DNA of 64,000 nt from Stenotrophomonas bentonitica (GCF_013185915.1 NZ_JAAZUH010000001.1:1736001-1800000), one strand, 5' to 3'. Numbered from the stretch's first letter, positions 9,468 through 19,368 are shown. Notes: a model not told the origin generated them from the letters alone. Program-made: numbers and translations.

Positions 9468-12259
9468 TTGAACGTAACGGATCCTACCGACCACCACCGC
9501 CGGCGTGATACCGAACGCGTGGAGATGGCGCTGGCCGCCGGCGCCATCGTGGGAACCTGGTTCTGGGACATTGCCAACGACCGCGTCACCGTGGACGACG
9601 GCCTTGCCCATGCGTTCGGCCTGGATCTCGCGGCCACCCAGCGCGAACTGCCGTTGAAGCAGATCCTGCGGTCGGTGCATCCGGACGACCATGACGGACT
9701 GGTCGAAGCGATCAATGGCGCCATGGCATCCGGCGGCCGCTACGCGCATCAGTACCGCACCCGCAATGCCGACGGCGAGTACCACTGGCTGGAGGCCATC
9801 GGCCGGGTCGACCTGAACCCGACCGGGCAGCCGCTCGGTTTCCACGGCGTGCTGATCGACATCGACGAGCGCCGCCAGGTCGAAGCCGAGCGCAACCAGG
9901 CGCAGGCGCTGCTGCGCTCGTTCGTGGAAGCCGCGCCGGGGTGGTGTATGCCAAGGACCGCCAGGGCCGCCTGCTGATCGGTAACCACGGCACCACCGAG
10001 CTGATCGGCCTGCCACCTGACCAGTACGTGGGCCGCACCGATGCCGAGCTGCTCAACGACCCCGCCCAGGCGGCGGCGGTCATGGCGGCCGACGAGCGGA
10101 TCATGGCCAGCGGCCACTCAGAACAGCTGGAGGAAGCCGTGAGCTTCCCCGACGGCCGGCGCGCGCACTGGCTGTCCACCAAGGCCCCCCTGCGCGATGC
10201 CGACGGCAACGTGGTCGGGCTGATCGGCACCTCGCTGGACATCACCGCGCGCAAGGACGCCGAGGCGCGCCACCAGGAGATCGAAGAACGCTACCGGCTG
10301 GCCGCGCGCGCCACCAACGATGCGATCTGGGACTGGCGCATGGCGGATGGCCAGGTGATCTGGAACGAGGCACTGGCCACGCTGTTCGGCCACACGACCA
10401 TGGAAACCGATGCGCAGTGGTGGCTGAACCATATCCATCCCGACGACCGCGCCGGGATCGACGCCGACATCCACCAGGTGATCGAAGGCGACGGCACCAC
10501 CTGGTCGGGCGAGTACCGCTTCCGCCGTGACGATGGCAGCTACGCCTCGGTGCTGGACCGTGGCGCGGTGCTGCGCGGCGCGGACGGCGAGCCGCTGCGC
10601 ATGATCGGCGCGATGCTCGACCTGACCGCGCGCAAGAGCGCTGAAGCGGCGCTGGCCGAGAGCGAGGAGCGCCTGCGCTTTGCCACCGACGCCGGCGACA
10701 TGGGCTTCTGGGACGTGGACCTGGTCAACGATCTTCTGATCTGGCCGCCGCGTACCAAGGCAATGTTCGGCATTTCGGCCGACGTCGAAGTGCACATGCA
10801 GGACTTCCTTGACGGCCTGCATCCGCTGGATCGCGAAGCGACCCTGGCTGCGTTCGCCGCCGCTGCCGATCCGGCGCAACGCGCGGTGTATGACGTGGAG
10901 TACCGCACCGTCGGCAAGGAAGACGGCGTGGTGCGCTGGGTGGCCGCCACCGGTCGCGGCCATTTCGAAGGCGAGCGCTGCGTGCGCGTGGTCGGCGTGG
11001 CGATCGAGGTCACCGCGCGCAAGCAGGCCGAAGCGCGCCTGCAGGAATTGAACGAACACCTGGAAAGCCGCGTGGCCGAAGAAGTCGCGGAGCGCACCCG
11101 GGTGGAAGATGCGCTGCGCCAGAGCCAGAAGATGGAAGCGGTGGGCCAGTTGACCGGCGGCATCGCGCACGACTTCAACAACATGCTGGCGGCGGTGATC
11201 GGTCCGTTGGACCTGCTGGCCATGCGCCTGGGCGAAAGCGATCCGCTGGTCACCCGCTACATCGACATGGCCATCGACGGCGCCAACCGCGCTGCGCAGT
11301 TGACCCAGCGATTGCTGGCATTCTCGCGGCAGCAGCCGCTGCAGCCGGTGCCGGTGGACGCCAACCGACTGGTGGCCGGCATGGCGGACCTGTTCGCACA
11401 TTCGCTGGGCGCCAGCATCCGGCTGGAGACCTCGCTGGCCCCCGACCTGTGGCTGACCTTCGCCGATGCCAACCAATTGGAGAATGTGATCCTCAACCTG
11501 GCGGTCAACGCGCGCGACGCGATGCCCGGTGGCGGACGACTGGCGGTGGAAACCTGCAACTGCACGGTAGATGCCGCCAGCACCGAGACGCACCCGGGCG
11601 TTCCGCGTGGCGAGTACGTCCTGGTCGCCGTGTCCGACACTGGCGCTGGCATGTCGGCGGAGGTGATCGCCAAGGCGTTCGATCCGTTCTTCACCACCAA
11701 ACAGGTTGGCCAGGGCACCGGACTGGGGCTGTCGCAGGTGTACGGCTTCGTGAAGCAGTCTGCGGGGCACGTGAAGCTGTGCTCTGCGGTGGACGAGGGC
11801 ACGACCGTGAAGGTGTACCTGCCGCGCCTGTTGGCGGAGGCGCCAATCGCGGAGGCACCTGTGGTGAACGGGTCGCCGCTGCCGAATGGCGGTCGCGAAC
11901 TGGTTCTCGTGGTGGAAGACGAGCCGGCCGTACGGCAGTTTTCGGTCGAGGCGCTCACCGCGTTGGGGTACGACGTTTTGTCCGCCGAAGGTGCGGCACC
12001 GGCCTTGGCACTGCTGGACGGCCACCCCGACATCGCGCTGCTGTTCACCGACGTGGTGATGCCCGAGGTCAACGGCCGCGAGCTGGCCGACGAGGCGCTG
12101 CGTCGGCGTCCGGATCTGAAAGTGCTGTTCACCACCGGCTACAGCCGCAATGCGCTGGAGCGCGACGGGGTGATCGATCCGGGCGTGCAGGTCATCGGCA
12201 AGCCGTTCAGCGTGGAGACGCTGGCGTCGCGGGTGCGGGCGGTGTTGGAGGCGCGGTGA
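9468..12259 (+). pseudogene. Hybrid sensor histidine kinase with four PAS domains, frameshifted
   Basis: Once one frameshift is corrected, the protein of about 930 residues has four PAS/PAC domains. Their starts read WFWDIANDRV, FVEAAPG-VVYAKD, AIWDWRMADG and [10 protein letters not shown]. Next come a HisKA domain with phospho-acceptor His in [11 protein letters not shown], a HATPase domain (N-box NLAVNARDAM, DTGAGM, GQGTGLGLS) and a receiver domain with Asp in FTDVVMP and Lys in IGKPF. It has no membrane span, so it should sense a cytoplasmic signal. The frame breaks at the GGGG run 9938-9941; a fifth G would join ..EAAPG to VVYAKD. The probable start is TTG at 9468. All catalytic motifs are intact, which favours a sequencing error over decay. 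Confidence 0.85.
9938..9941 (+). other. Frameshift site in sensor kinase (GGGG run)
   Basis: The upstream frame ends soon after at 9977, and the downstream frame continues from a GTG at 9941. Adding a single G to the run gives Ala-Pro-Gly-Val-Val-Tyr-Ala, a normal start of a PAS domain. Confidence 0.8.
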
Positions 12260-12270
12260 TGTTTCTTTCT

Positions 12271-12292
12271 GCCACGCAGGGCGTGGCACTAC
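12271..12292 (-). repeat. Single SMAG/REP element; its GTAG is the AraC-gene stop
   Basis: GCCACGCAGGGCGTGGC followed by ACTAC forms a stem-loop with GTAG as its 5' end on the minus strand. The CTA at 12289-12291 is the TAG stop of the AraC-family gene. Confidence 0.9.
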
Positions 12293-13236
12293 CGGGACAG
12301 GGCCGCTGACAGTTCCAGGGACGGTAGGAGGCCGAAGGTGCGGTGGTACATGCCGGCGAAGCGGCCCTGGTCCCATACGCCGAACTGGGTGCAGATGCTG
12401 GTGACCGTGTCGCCGGGGCTGGCTTCGCGCAGCGCCTTGCGGATCACGTGCAGGCGTTCGAGCATGTAGTACTGCTGCGGGCCCATGCCGAAGGCTTCGT
12501 CGAAGGCGCGGTTCAACGAGCGCTGCGAGGTGCCGGCACTGAGCATCAGGTCGCCGATCACCGCGTCGCCGCGAATGGCCTTGTGGATGTGGTCGAGGCT
12601 GCGCCGGATGATCTCGTTGCGTGGCACCGGCGGGCGCCCGCGCGAGCGCCGCACCGCCTCGGGATTGTCCAGCACCATGCAGCGCAGCAGCGCGTGGATG
12701 ACCTGCCCGCTGAAGGCCTTGCGCACGCTGGACGCCTGGAACAGCGTGGGATCTTCCAGGTCGATCCTCAGCGCGCGCGTCACCAGGGTGACGATTTCGG
12801 TAATTTCCACGCGACCGATGTTGACCGTATGGGTACGCGCCACGTGCTCATCAAACAGCCCTGCCACCTCGCGTGCGCGCTGCACTACGGCGCCCGCATC
12901 CATGCTCAATCCCATGAAGCGCGAGATCCTGCGCGTGTGACCATGGATCTCGGCGAGCGGCGGAAACCAGACGAACAGATCTTCGGAGGTATCCTGCCCC
13001 TGCATGGCCGTGTCACTGCCGGGCAGCGCAATGTAGGCGAGGTAACGGTCGGCATGGTTCAGACCGTTGTAAACGCCGGTCGCACCGTCGCGGCCCAGCG
13101 AGGCGGTGACCTCGCCCGCGTCCAGCATGTGCAGGATCCACTCGCCCTGGTTGGGCGACAGCGCGCGCAGGATTCCATCCACCCCGGCGAAGGCGTCCGA
13201 ATAGGCCTCGAAATCCTTGAACCTCAGCAGCGGCAT
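12289..13236 (-). CDS. AraC family transcriptional regulator
   Basis: This is a DNA-binding regulator of about 315 residues. The C-terminal 100 residues carry two helix-turn-helix units (GDLMLSAGTSQRSLNRAFDEAFG and ICTQFGVWDQGRFAGMYHRTFG). The N-terminal 200 residues are a ligand or dimerisation domain that I cannot assign. The start MPLLRFKDF at 13236 is preferred, because the extra 32 upstream residues of the open frame are Arg/Pro-rich and unstructured. It lies 131 bases downstream of the GH43 gene on the same strand, so it might control that gene, which is only a positional guess. The TAG stop is part of a SMAG element. Confidence 0.83.
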   Translation of the reverse strand: MPLLRFKDFEAYSDAFAGVDGILRALSPNQGEWILHMLDAGEVTASLGRDGATGVYNGLNHADRYLAYIALPGSDTAMQGQDTSEDLFVWFPPLAEIHGHTRRISRFMGLSMDAGAVVQRAREVAGLFDEHVARTHTVNIGRVEITEIVTLVTRALRIDLEDPTLFQASSVRKAFSGQVIHALLRCMVLDNPEAVRRSRGRPPVPRNEIIRRSLDHIHKAIRGDAVIGDLMLSAGTSQRSLNRAFDEAFGMGPQQYYMLERLHVIRKALREASPGDTVTSICTQFGVWDQGRFAGMYHRTFGLLPSLELSAALSR

Positions 13237-13367
13237 GGGCGTCGCCGTGATCGGGAGGAAGGTCCTGCACGTGCCGGTTGCCAGGCGCTGCCTGTCGGGG
13301 GCGGTCAAGCCCCGGGGCCGACTGTGCCACATCCAGTCCCCCCGGGGTATTGGCCCTGGGTCACATA

Positions 13368-14372
13368 TCAGGGCATCGGATCGGCCGGAACGCCTTCATG
13401 GCTGATCTTGACCGGGAGGACATGTCCCTGCGCGTCGAAGGACATGCGCTCGATGGCGGTGACCCGGTGGTCGCGCGCTTTGTCGCCCAATGGACGGCGG
13501 TGATAGACGATGTACCAGTTGTCGCTGCCCGGGGCATGGATCACCGAGTGGTGGCCGGCGCTGGTGGCGATGGCGGGGTCCTGCTGCAGGATCCGTCCGA
13601 TGCGCTTGAACGGCCCGGTGGGCGCGTCGGCGATGGCGTACGCCACGGAGTAGTCCGGCTGGCCCCAACCGCCTTCGGACCACATGAAGTAATAGCGGCC
13701 GTCGCGCTTGAACATCAGCGAGCCTTCCACGTACTCCGGTGCGGGAGTGATTTCCTTGAACACGGTGCCGTCGGCGAACGGCAGCACGCCGGTGAAGTCA
13801 TCTTTCAACCGCACGATGTTGGCGTGCTTCCAACCGCCATAGAGCATGTACCAGCTGCCATCGTCGTCCTTGAACACGAACTGATCGATCGGCTGCGCGC
13901 CATTGTGGAAGGCGCCCACCAGCGGCTTGCCGAGCAGGTCGCGGTACGGGCCTTCGGGCTTGTCGGCCACGGCCACGCCGATGCCGCCGAGCTCCTGGTC
14001 GTTCTTGATGTCATTGGCGGAGAAGAAGAAGTAGTACTTGCCGTCCTTTTCGACCACCGAGGGCGCCCACATCGCCTCACGCACCCACGACACCGCTTCC
14101 ATCTTCAGCACGTCGGGGTGCTTCTTCCAGGTCACCAGGTCCGAGGAGGAGAACGCGTCGAACGAGGTCTGGTCGGCGTACTCGCGCGAACTGGTGGGGA
14201 ATATCCAGTACTGGTTGTTGAACACCGCCGCTTCCGGGTCGGCGTACCAGCCCGGCAGGATCGGATTGCCCGACATGGCCGGCGCGGCGGCCGGTGCTGC
14301 GGGGGCTGCTGCGGCCCCGAATGAAACCATTGCCGCCACCGCGGCGGCGATCAAGGTATTGCCGAACGTCAT
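13368..14372 (-). CDS. Exported glycoside hydrolase family 43 protein
   Basis: The 334-residue enzyme has a signal peptide followed by an Ala/Pro-rich stretch. A five-bladed beta-propeller then begins at NPILPGWYADPEAAVF. The three catalytic acids of GH43 are visible: Asp in YADPE, Asp in QPIDQFVF and Glu in EYVEGSLM. Members act on arabinose- or xylose-containing plant polysaccharides and oligosaccharides, and the exact substrate is not evident. The final segments (SAGHHSVIHAPGSDNWYIVYHR) are also typical of the family. A near-palindrome, TTAGATCGATTTAA, lies 37-50 bases upstream of the start and may be its operator. Confidence 0.88.
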   Translation of the reverse strand: MTFGNTLIAAAVAAMVSFGAAAAPAAPAAAPAMSGNPILPGWYADPEAAVFNNQYWIFPTSSREYADQTSFDAFSSSDLVTWKKHPDVLKMEAVSWVREAMWAPSVVEKDGKYYFFFSANDIKNDQELGGIGVAVADKPEGPYRDLLGKPLVGAFHNGAQPIDQFVFKDDDGSWYMLYGGWKHANIVRLKDDFTGVLPFADGTVFKEITPAPEYVEGSLMFKRDGRYYFMWSEGGWGQPDYSVAYAIADAPTGPFKRIGRILQQDPAIATSAGHHSVIHAPGSDNWYIVYHRRPLGDKARDHRVTAIERMSFDAQGHVLPVKISHEGVPADPMP

Positions 14373-14407
14373 GCCCTGCCCTCCCGAACTGGTCGATGAG
14401 GGCTGAG

Positions 14408-14423
14408 TTTAGATCGATTTAAG
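14408..14423 (-). promoter_or_regulatory. Near-palindrome upstream of the GH43 gene
   Basis: TTTAGATCGATTTAAG matches its reverse complement at 12 of 16 positions around a central ATCGAT. It is AT-rich in a GC-rich setting and sits where an operator or promoter would be expected, between the beta-barrel gene and GH43. No regulator is proved. Confidence 0.35.
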
Positions 14424-14445
14424 CGGCCACGGGTCTACGCAGTCC

Positions 14446-15285
14446 TCAAAAGCGATAGACGAAGCCCAGCCGCAGCCCGGCGTCGGTGAAGTTGACGTTG
14501 CCGGTGAAGCTGGTCTTGTCGGCGTCCGCTTCGATCCGCGTGTAGGTGTAGTCCAGGCTGAAACCGGCACGCTCCCACGGGAACCACTCCACCCCGGCAC
14601 GCCCGAAGTAGATGTCGCCGTCGATATCGTCGACGCTGATGGTGAAGTAGCCGACATCGGCGGACAGGCGCCAGTCGTCCAGCGGGGTCCAGCGCCAGCC
14701 ACCGCCGATCATCGGCGCCGGTACGTCGGCGGAGACTTTGCTCTTCGCGGACGCGCCGCCCTGGTTGCCACCCACGTCCACGTCCAGGTCGATGCCCAGT
14801 TCCATGCGGTACCAGATCAGGCCGACGCGCGGGCCCAGCGCCCAGCTGCTTTCGTTGGCCGCCCACCAGGTATACGAGGCCTCGTAAGCGTCGACGTCGA
14901 CGTCGGTACGGATGCGGCTGGAGGCTTCGTACAGGGTGCCGTCGAACTCGATGTCGCGCTCGATGGTGCGCGTGGCGTCGGCGCTCTGGGTGTAATAGGA
15001 AACGGCGAATTCGTGGTTCTCCCACGGTCGCCAGGTGAACCCGACGTTGGCGATCAGGTTGTCGTCACCCAGGCCGAGGTCGCGATGCAGATCGATGTCG
15101 GTGCCGCGCCTGCCTTCACCGTCGGCGCGGATCTCGGTATCGAACGAGGTGATGTAACCACTGATGTGCGCGCTGAAGGTGTCCAGCGGTTCCACCGCAT
15201 GGGCCCGCGGTGCGAACGCAAGCAGGCCGGTGACGGAGGCGCAGAGGGCGATGGCGGTTCTGCGGAACGGCAGGGAGAGCGACAT
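14446..15285 (-). CDS. Predicted outer-membrane beta-barrel protein
   Basis: The 279-residue protein has a clear signal peptide (IALCASVTGLLAFAPRAHA, cleavage near residue 30). It is followed by alternating polar/hydrophobic beta strands with many Trp/Tyr residues (TWRPWENHEFAVSYYTQS, WWAANESSWALGPRVGLIWYRMEL). It ends in the YRF signature, with the C-terminal Phe recognised by the BAM machinery. Acidic stretches (DLDVDVGG) suggest extracellular loops. I do not recognise a named porin family. The gene is upstream of GH43 on the same strand with a 73-base gap. Confidence 0.75.
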   Translation of the reverse strand: MSLSLPFRRTAIALCASVTGLLAFAPRAHAVEPLDTFSAHISGYITSFDTEIRADGEGRRGTDIDLHRDLGLGDDNLIANVGFTWRPWENHEFAVSYYTQSADATRTIERDIEFDGTLYEASSRIRTDVDVDAYEASYTWWAANESSWALGPRVGLIWYRMELGIDLDVDVGGNQGGASAKSKVSADVPAPMIGGGWRWTPLDDWRLSADVGYFTISVDDIDGDIYFGRAGVEWFPWERAGFSLDYTYTRIEADADKTSFTGNVNFTDAGLRLGFVYRF

Positions 15286-15438
15286 GGTGGATCTCCGGGT
15301 AGGCCGGTCTCGGACCGAAACCTCGGTGTCCGCCCGGTGAGGCCATGGTTACTCCGTTGCCATGGATTTGAAAGATGAATTCACGCAGAAGGGGGCAGTA
15401 AATCTACGTAGCCCCATGGGGTGGGGTATCGTGCGCGC

Positions 15439-15846
15439 ATGGACTTCCTGGTCAACATCGACGTCGACGATCTCGATGCCGCGCTGTCGTTCTACACGCG
15501 CGCCTTCGACCTGCGTCCTGGCCGTCGCTTCGGCGCCAACGGCGTGGAACTGCTCGGTGGACCTGCCCCGATCTACTTGCTGGTGAAGCCTGCCGGCAGC
15601 GCGGCCACGCCGCAGGTGCGCGACCGCCGCGATTACCGCCGGCACTGGACGCCGGTGCACCTGGACTGGGTGGTGGACGATCTGGATGCCGCGCTGGCGC
15701 GCGCAGTCGCCGTGGGTGCACGCGTTGAGAAAGCACCGGCCACCCACGCCTGGGGCCGCATCGCCCTGCTCGCCGACCCCTTCGGCCACGGCTTCTGCCT
15801 GCTGCAGTTCCTGGGGCGCGGCTACGACGCGATCTGCGACGCGTAG
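15439..15846 (+). CDS. VOC (glyoxalase/bleomycin-resistance fold) protein
   Basis: This 135-residue single-domain protein has two beta-alpha-beta-beta-beta modules (DFLVNIDVDDLDAALSFYTRAFDL and PVHLDWVVDDLDAALARAVAVGA) and the typical PFGHGFCLLQF ending. VOC proteins use a metal to act on varied small molecules; the substrate is not evident. The ATG at 15439 is the natural module start. The last 25 bases overlap the end of the convergent LysR-family gene. Confidence 0.85.
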   Translation: MDFLVNIDVDDLDAALSFYTRAFDLRPGRRFGANGVELLGGPAPIYLLVKPAGSAATPQVRDRRDYRRHWTPVHLDWVVDDLDAALARAVAVGARVEKAPATHAWGRIALLADPFGHGFCLLQFLGRGYDAICDA

Positions 15847-16730
15847 CCGTCGCGCAGCATGTCCACGAACGCGCGCAGCGCCGAGGACATCTGCCGCTGG
15901 CGCGGGTAGTACAGCACCCAACCGGCGAACGGTTCGCTCCAGTCCTGCAGCACCGCCACCAGCCGACCGTCTTCCAGGCAGGGCCGCGCCGCATCTTCCA
16001 GCACGTATGCCAGGCCCAGGCCATCCAGCACCGCCTGCAGGATGGTGTGCTGATCGCCCAGCGTCAGTCGACCCGGCACGTCGATGTCCAGCGCCTGGCC
16101 GTCGCGCTCGAACTGCCACTTGTACAGGTGCCCGCTGGCGAAGCGGAAGCGCACGCATTCGTGGTCGACCAGCTCGCGCGGATGCTGCGGAACGCCGCGC
16201 TCGCGCAGGTACGCGGGCGAGGCCACGATCAGGCCGCGCAGCGGCGGCCCCAACGGCACCGCAACCATGTCTTCGGGCACGAACTCGTGCAGGCGCACGC
16301 CGGCGTCGTAGCCCTCGGCCACGATATCCACCAGCCCGTCGTCCTGCGCCACCTCCAGCCGCACGTCCGGGTGCGCGCGCAGGAAGCTGGCCAGGCGCGG
16401 ACCCAGCTGCGTGTGCACCGCTGCGCGGGTCGCATTGATGCGCAGCAGCCCGGCCGGCGCCGCGCGGAAGTGGTTCATTTCCTCCAGCGCGTCGTGCACC
16501 TGTCCCAGCGCCGGCTGCAGCCGGTCGAGCAGGCGCTGGCCGGCCTCGGTCAGGGCAACGCTGCGGGTGGTGCGGTGGAACAACCCCACTCCCAGGCGCT
16601 CTTCCAGAGCGCGGATCGCGTAGCTCACCGCCGAAGTGGAAAGCGTCAGCTCTGCCCCGGCGCGGCGAAAGCTGCGGTGCCGCGCCACCGCAGCGAAGGC
16701 GGCCAGGTGGGTGAGGTTGTCAGTGGCCAC
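15822..16730 (-). CDS. LysR family transcriptional regulator
   Basis: The 302-residue regulator has the N-terminal winged helix-turn-helix (LAAFAAVARHRSFRRAGAEL and STSAVSYAIRALEERLG). The LTTR signature VGLFHRTTRSVALTEAG follows, and then the periplasmic-binding-like effector domain. It is transcribed divergently from the alcohol dehydrogenase gene 104 bases away, the usual arrangement in which a LysR protein controls its neighbour. The 3' end overlaps the VOC gene by 25 bases. Confidence 0.93.
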   Translation of the reverse strand: MATDNLTHLAAFAAVARHRSFRRAGAELTLSTSAVSYAIRALEERLGVGLFHRTTRSVALTEAGQRLLDRLQPALGQVHDALEEMNHFRAAPAGLLRINATRAAVHTQLGPRLASFLRAHPDVRLEVAQDDGLVDIVAEGYDAGVRLHEFVPEDMVAVPLGPPLRGLIVASPAYLRERGVPQHPRELVDHECVRFRFASGHLYKWQFERDGQALDIDVPGRLTLGDQHTILQAVLDGLGLAYVLEDAARPCLEDGRLVAVLQDWSEPFAGWVLYYPRQRQMSSALRAFVDMLRDGYASQIAS

Positions 16731-16834
16731 GATTGTGCAGTCTGCCTTGATGAATCATGCCGATATCCGGACTGTATACCCATCCGATCGGGGCGTATTG
16801 TAAAGCGCCTTTCCACAAATCCCAGGATACCCCC

Positions 16835-17887
16835 ATGTCCCTTGCCCATGGCTATGCGGTGCACGACCAGACCGCGCCGCTGGTGCCGTTCTCCTTCGAA
16901 CGCCGCCCGGTGGGCGCCGGCGATGTCCGCATCCAGATCCTCTACAGCGGCATCTGCCATTCCGACCTGCACCAGGCCCGCGACGATTGGGGCGGTTCGA
17001 AGTTCCCGATGGTGCCGGGCCATGAAATCATCGGCCGCGTCACCGAGGTCGGTGCCGGCGTGACCGGGCTGAAGGTCGGCGACTTCGCCGGCGTCGGCTG
17101 CATGGTCGACTCCTGCCGCCACTGCGAAGCCTGCGACCAGGACCTCGAGCAGTACTGCCACAACGGCGCCACCTTCACCTACAACAGCACCGAGCGCGAA
17201 AGCGGCAAGCCGACCTACGGCGGGTATTCGGACCACATCGTGGTCGAGCAGCGCTTCGTGGTGAAGGTGTCCGAGAAGCTGGACCTGAAGGCCGCCGCAC
17301 CGCTGCTGTGTGCCGGCATCACCACCTACTCGCCGCTGCGCCACTGGAAGGTCGGCCCCGGCCAGAAGGTCGGCGTGATCGGCCTGGGCGGCCTGGGCCA
17401 CATGGGCGTGAAGTTCGCCAAGGCGATGGGCGCCACCGTGGTGATGATCACCACCACCCCGGAAAAGGGTGCCGACGCCAAGCGCCTGGGCGCCGATGAA
17501 GTGCTGGTCTCGCGCGAGCCGGCGCAGATGAAGGCCCACGCCGGCAGCTTCGACTTCCTGCTCAACACCATTCCGGTCAGCCACGACACCAACCCGTACA
17601 TGTCGCTGCTCAAGCGTGACGCCACCATGTGCCTGGTCGGCGTGCTGACCGAGCTGGATCCGCCGCTGATGGGCGCCAGCGTGATGTTCGGCCGCAAGCA
17701 CATCACCGGTTCGGCAATCGGCGGCATGGCCGAAACCCAGGAAATGATGGACTTCTGCGCCGAGCACGGCATCGTCAGCGACGTGGAAGTGATCGACATC
17801 AAGACCGTCAACGAAGCCTGGGAACGCATGGCGAAGAACGACGTGCGCTACCGCTTCGTGATCGACATGGCGACGCTGGCCGCGTAA
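16835..17887 (+). CDS. NADPH-dependent zinc alcohol dehydrogenase / aldehyde reductase (YahK-like)
   Basis: The 350-residue enzyme belongs to the cinnamyl-alcohol-dehydrogenase branch of medium-chain dehydrogenases. Catalytic zinc ligands are seen in SGICHSD and PGHEIIG. The structural-zinc Cys residues lie in DSCRHCEACDQDLEQYC, and the cofactor loop is GLGGLGHMG. Close relatives such as YahK reduce aldehydes with NADPH in the cytoplasm. The ATG at 16835 aligns with the family start MSLAHGYAVHD. The divergent LysR-family gene is the likely regulator. A strong Rho-independent terminator follows the stop at 17891-17918. Confidence 0.92.
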   Translation: MSLAHGYAVHDQTAPLVPFSFERRPVGAGDVRIQILYSGICHSDLHQARDDWGGSKFPMVPGHEIIGRVTEVGAGVTGLKVGDFAGVGCMVDSCRHCEACDQDLEQYCHNGATFTYNSTERESGKPTYGGYSDHIVVEQRFVVKVSEKLDLKAAAPLLCAGITTYSPLRHWKVGPGQKVGVIGLGGLGHMGVKFAKAMGATVVMITTTPEKGADAKRLGADEVLVSREPAQMKAHAGSFDFLLNTIPVSHDTNPYMSLLKRDATMCLVGVLTELDPPLMGASVMFGRKHITGSAIGGMAETQEMMDFCAEHGIVSDVEVIDIKTVNEAWERMAKNDVRYRFVIDMATLAA

Positions 17888-17890
17888 AAG

Positions 17891-17918
17891 AAAAACCCCG
17901 GCAATGCCGGGGTTTTTT
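17891..17918. terminator. Bidirectional Rho-independent terminator
   Basis: AAAAACCCCGGC-AAT-GCCGGGGTTTTTT is a symmetrical stem with an A-tract and a T-tract. It serves the plus-strand dehydrogenase and the minus-strand gshA. Confidence 0.95.
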
Positions 17919-17920
17919 CT

Positions 17921-17944
17921 GTAGTGCCGGCCGCTGGCCGGCAA
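17921..17944 (+). repeat. Single SMAG/REP element
   Basis: GTAGTGCCGGCCGCTGGCCGGCA forms a stem-loop directly after the terminator, between the dehydrogenase and gshA stops. Confidence 0.85.
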
Positions 17945-17946
17945 CC

Positions 17947-19368
17947 TCAATAAGCAAACTGCTTGAACACCGGGTCCACGCTCTGGCCCCATTCCCCGTG
18001 GTACAGCGCGAGCTTGCGCTCGGCCGGGGTCAGGCCCGAGTCCACGATCTCCTGCAGCACGTCCAGGAAATGGCTTTCATCCTGGCCGTCGGCATTGCGC
18101 GCCGCACGGCGCTGCAGGCCGGCCACCGCGATCTTCAGCGCCTCGCGCGCCAGGTCGCGCACGGTGCCGTTGCGGAACGGCAGGTTCAATGCCTGCTTCG
18201 GCACGCCGTCACGCAGTGCGTGGCGTTCGACCAGGCTGAAATCGCGCACCAGGTCCCAGGCCGCATCCAGCGCCGCGTCGTCATACAGCAGGCCCACCCA
18301 GAACGCCGGCAGCGCGCACAAGCGGCTCCACGGACCGGCGTCAGCGCCGCGCATTTCCAGGTACTTCTTCAGGCGTACTTCCGGGAACGCGGTGGTCATG
18401 TGGTCCGACCAGTCGCGCAGGGTCGGCAGCTGGCCCGGCAGCACCGGCAGCTTGCCCACCATGAAATCGCGGAAGCTCTGCCCGCTGGCATCGTGGTACA
18501 CGCCGTCGCGGTAGGAGAAGTACATCGGCACGTCGAGCAGGTAATCGACGTAACGCTCATAGCCGAAGCCGTCTTCGAACACGAAGTCGAGCATGCCGGT
18601 GCGGTCGGCGTCGGTGTCGGTCCAGATGTGCGAGCGGTAGCTCAGGTAGCCGTTCGGCTTGCCTTCGGTGAACGGCGAATCGGCAAACAGCGCGGTGGCG
18701 ATCGGCTGCAGCGCCAGCGACACGCGGAACTTCTTCACCATGTCCGCTTCGGTGGCGTAGTCCAGGTTGACCTGCACCGTGCAGGTGCGGGTCATCATGT
18801 CCAGGCCCAGCGAACCGACCTTGGGCATGTACTCGCGCATGATCCGGTAGCGGCCCTTGGGCATCCACGGCATCTCCCCGCGCGTCCACTTCGGCTGGAA
18901 GCCCATGCCGAGGAAGCCGAGCTGCAGCTCCGCAGCCACCTGCGCCACTTCATTGAGATGCGTGCCGGTTTCCACGCAGGTCTGGTGGATGCTCTCCAGT
19001 GCCGCGCCAGACAGCTCCAGCTGCCCGGCCGGTTCCAGCGTGACCGAGGCGTTGTCGCGCAGCAGCGCGATGGTGCGGCCGTTCTCCTGCACCGGCGCCC
19101 AGCCGAAGCGGGTCAGCCCGGTCAGCAGCGCTTCGATGCCGCGCTCGCCGTCGAAGGTGGGCGGGCGCAGGTCGTCCAGGCGGAAGCCGAACTTCTCGTG
19201 CTCGGTCCCGATGCGCCACTGCGCCTTGGGCTTTTCGCCGGAGGCCAACGTGGCGACCAGTTCGTTGCGGTCGGTGATCGGCGTCTCGGCGACGTGGCTG
19301 GGGCTCGACAAGGGGGGGCTCGCAGGGATTCTGGTCAGGACGGGGATGGGGGGCTCGGTACCCCGCAT
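17947..19368 (-). CDS. gshA: Glutamate-cysteine ligase (proteobacterial/plant type)
   Basis: The enzyme joins Glu and Cys with ATP in the first step of glutathione synthesis. The sequence contains [12 protein letters not shown], the hallmark of the plant/alphaproteobacterial-type ligase also found in xanthomonads, then [19 protein letters not shown] and RGADAGPW. The longest frame gives 473 residues. A TTG at 19311 would give [17 protein letters not shown] and may be the true start, because the 19 residues before it are low in complexity. Neither start has an obvious ribosome site. Its product supplies the glutathione used by the frm operon. Confidence 0.92.
   Translation of the reverse strand: MRGTEPPIPVLTRIPASPPLSSPSHVAETPITDRNELVATLASGEKPKAQWRIGTEHEKFGFRLDDLRPPTFDGERGIEALLTGLTRFGWAPVQENGRTIALLRDNASVTLEPAGQLELSGAALESIHQTCVETGTHLNEVAQVAAELQLGFLGMGFQPKWTRGEMPWMPKGRYRIMREYMPKVGSLGLDMMTRTCTVQVNLDYATEADMVKKFRVSLALQPIATALFADSPFTEGKPNGYLSYRSHIWTDTDADRTGMLDFVFEDGFGYERYVDYLLDVPMYFSYRDGVYHDASGQSFRDFMVGKLPVLPGQLPTLRDWSDHMTTAFPEVRLKKYLEMRGADAGPWSRLCALPAFWVGLLYDDAALDAAWDLVRDFSLVERHALRDGVPKQALNLPFRNGTVRDLAREALKIAVAGLQRRAARNADGQDESHFLDVLQEIVDSGLTPAERKLALYHGEWGQSVDPVFKQFAY

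Noticed and set aside
10118..12376. Open frame of about 750 codons antisense to the sensor kinase
   Set aside because: It is rich in His, Arg, Gly and Val with no domain, and it arises from codon bias in high-GC DNA opposite a clear kinase.
14281..14340. Repeat expansion in the GH43 signal region (Ala/Pro run)
   Set aside because: It is a common low-complexity region after signal peptides in high-GC genomes and shows no exact DNA repeat.
15822..15846. Overlapping convergent gene ends as a regulatory antisense pair
   Set aside because: A 25-base overlap of convergent stops is common in compact genomes, and no further signal is present.
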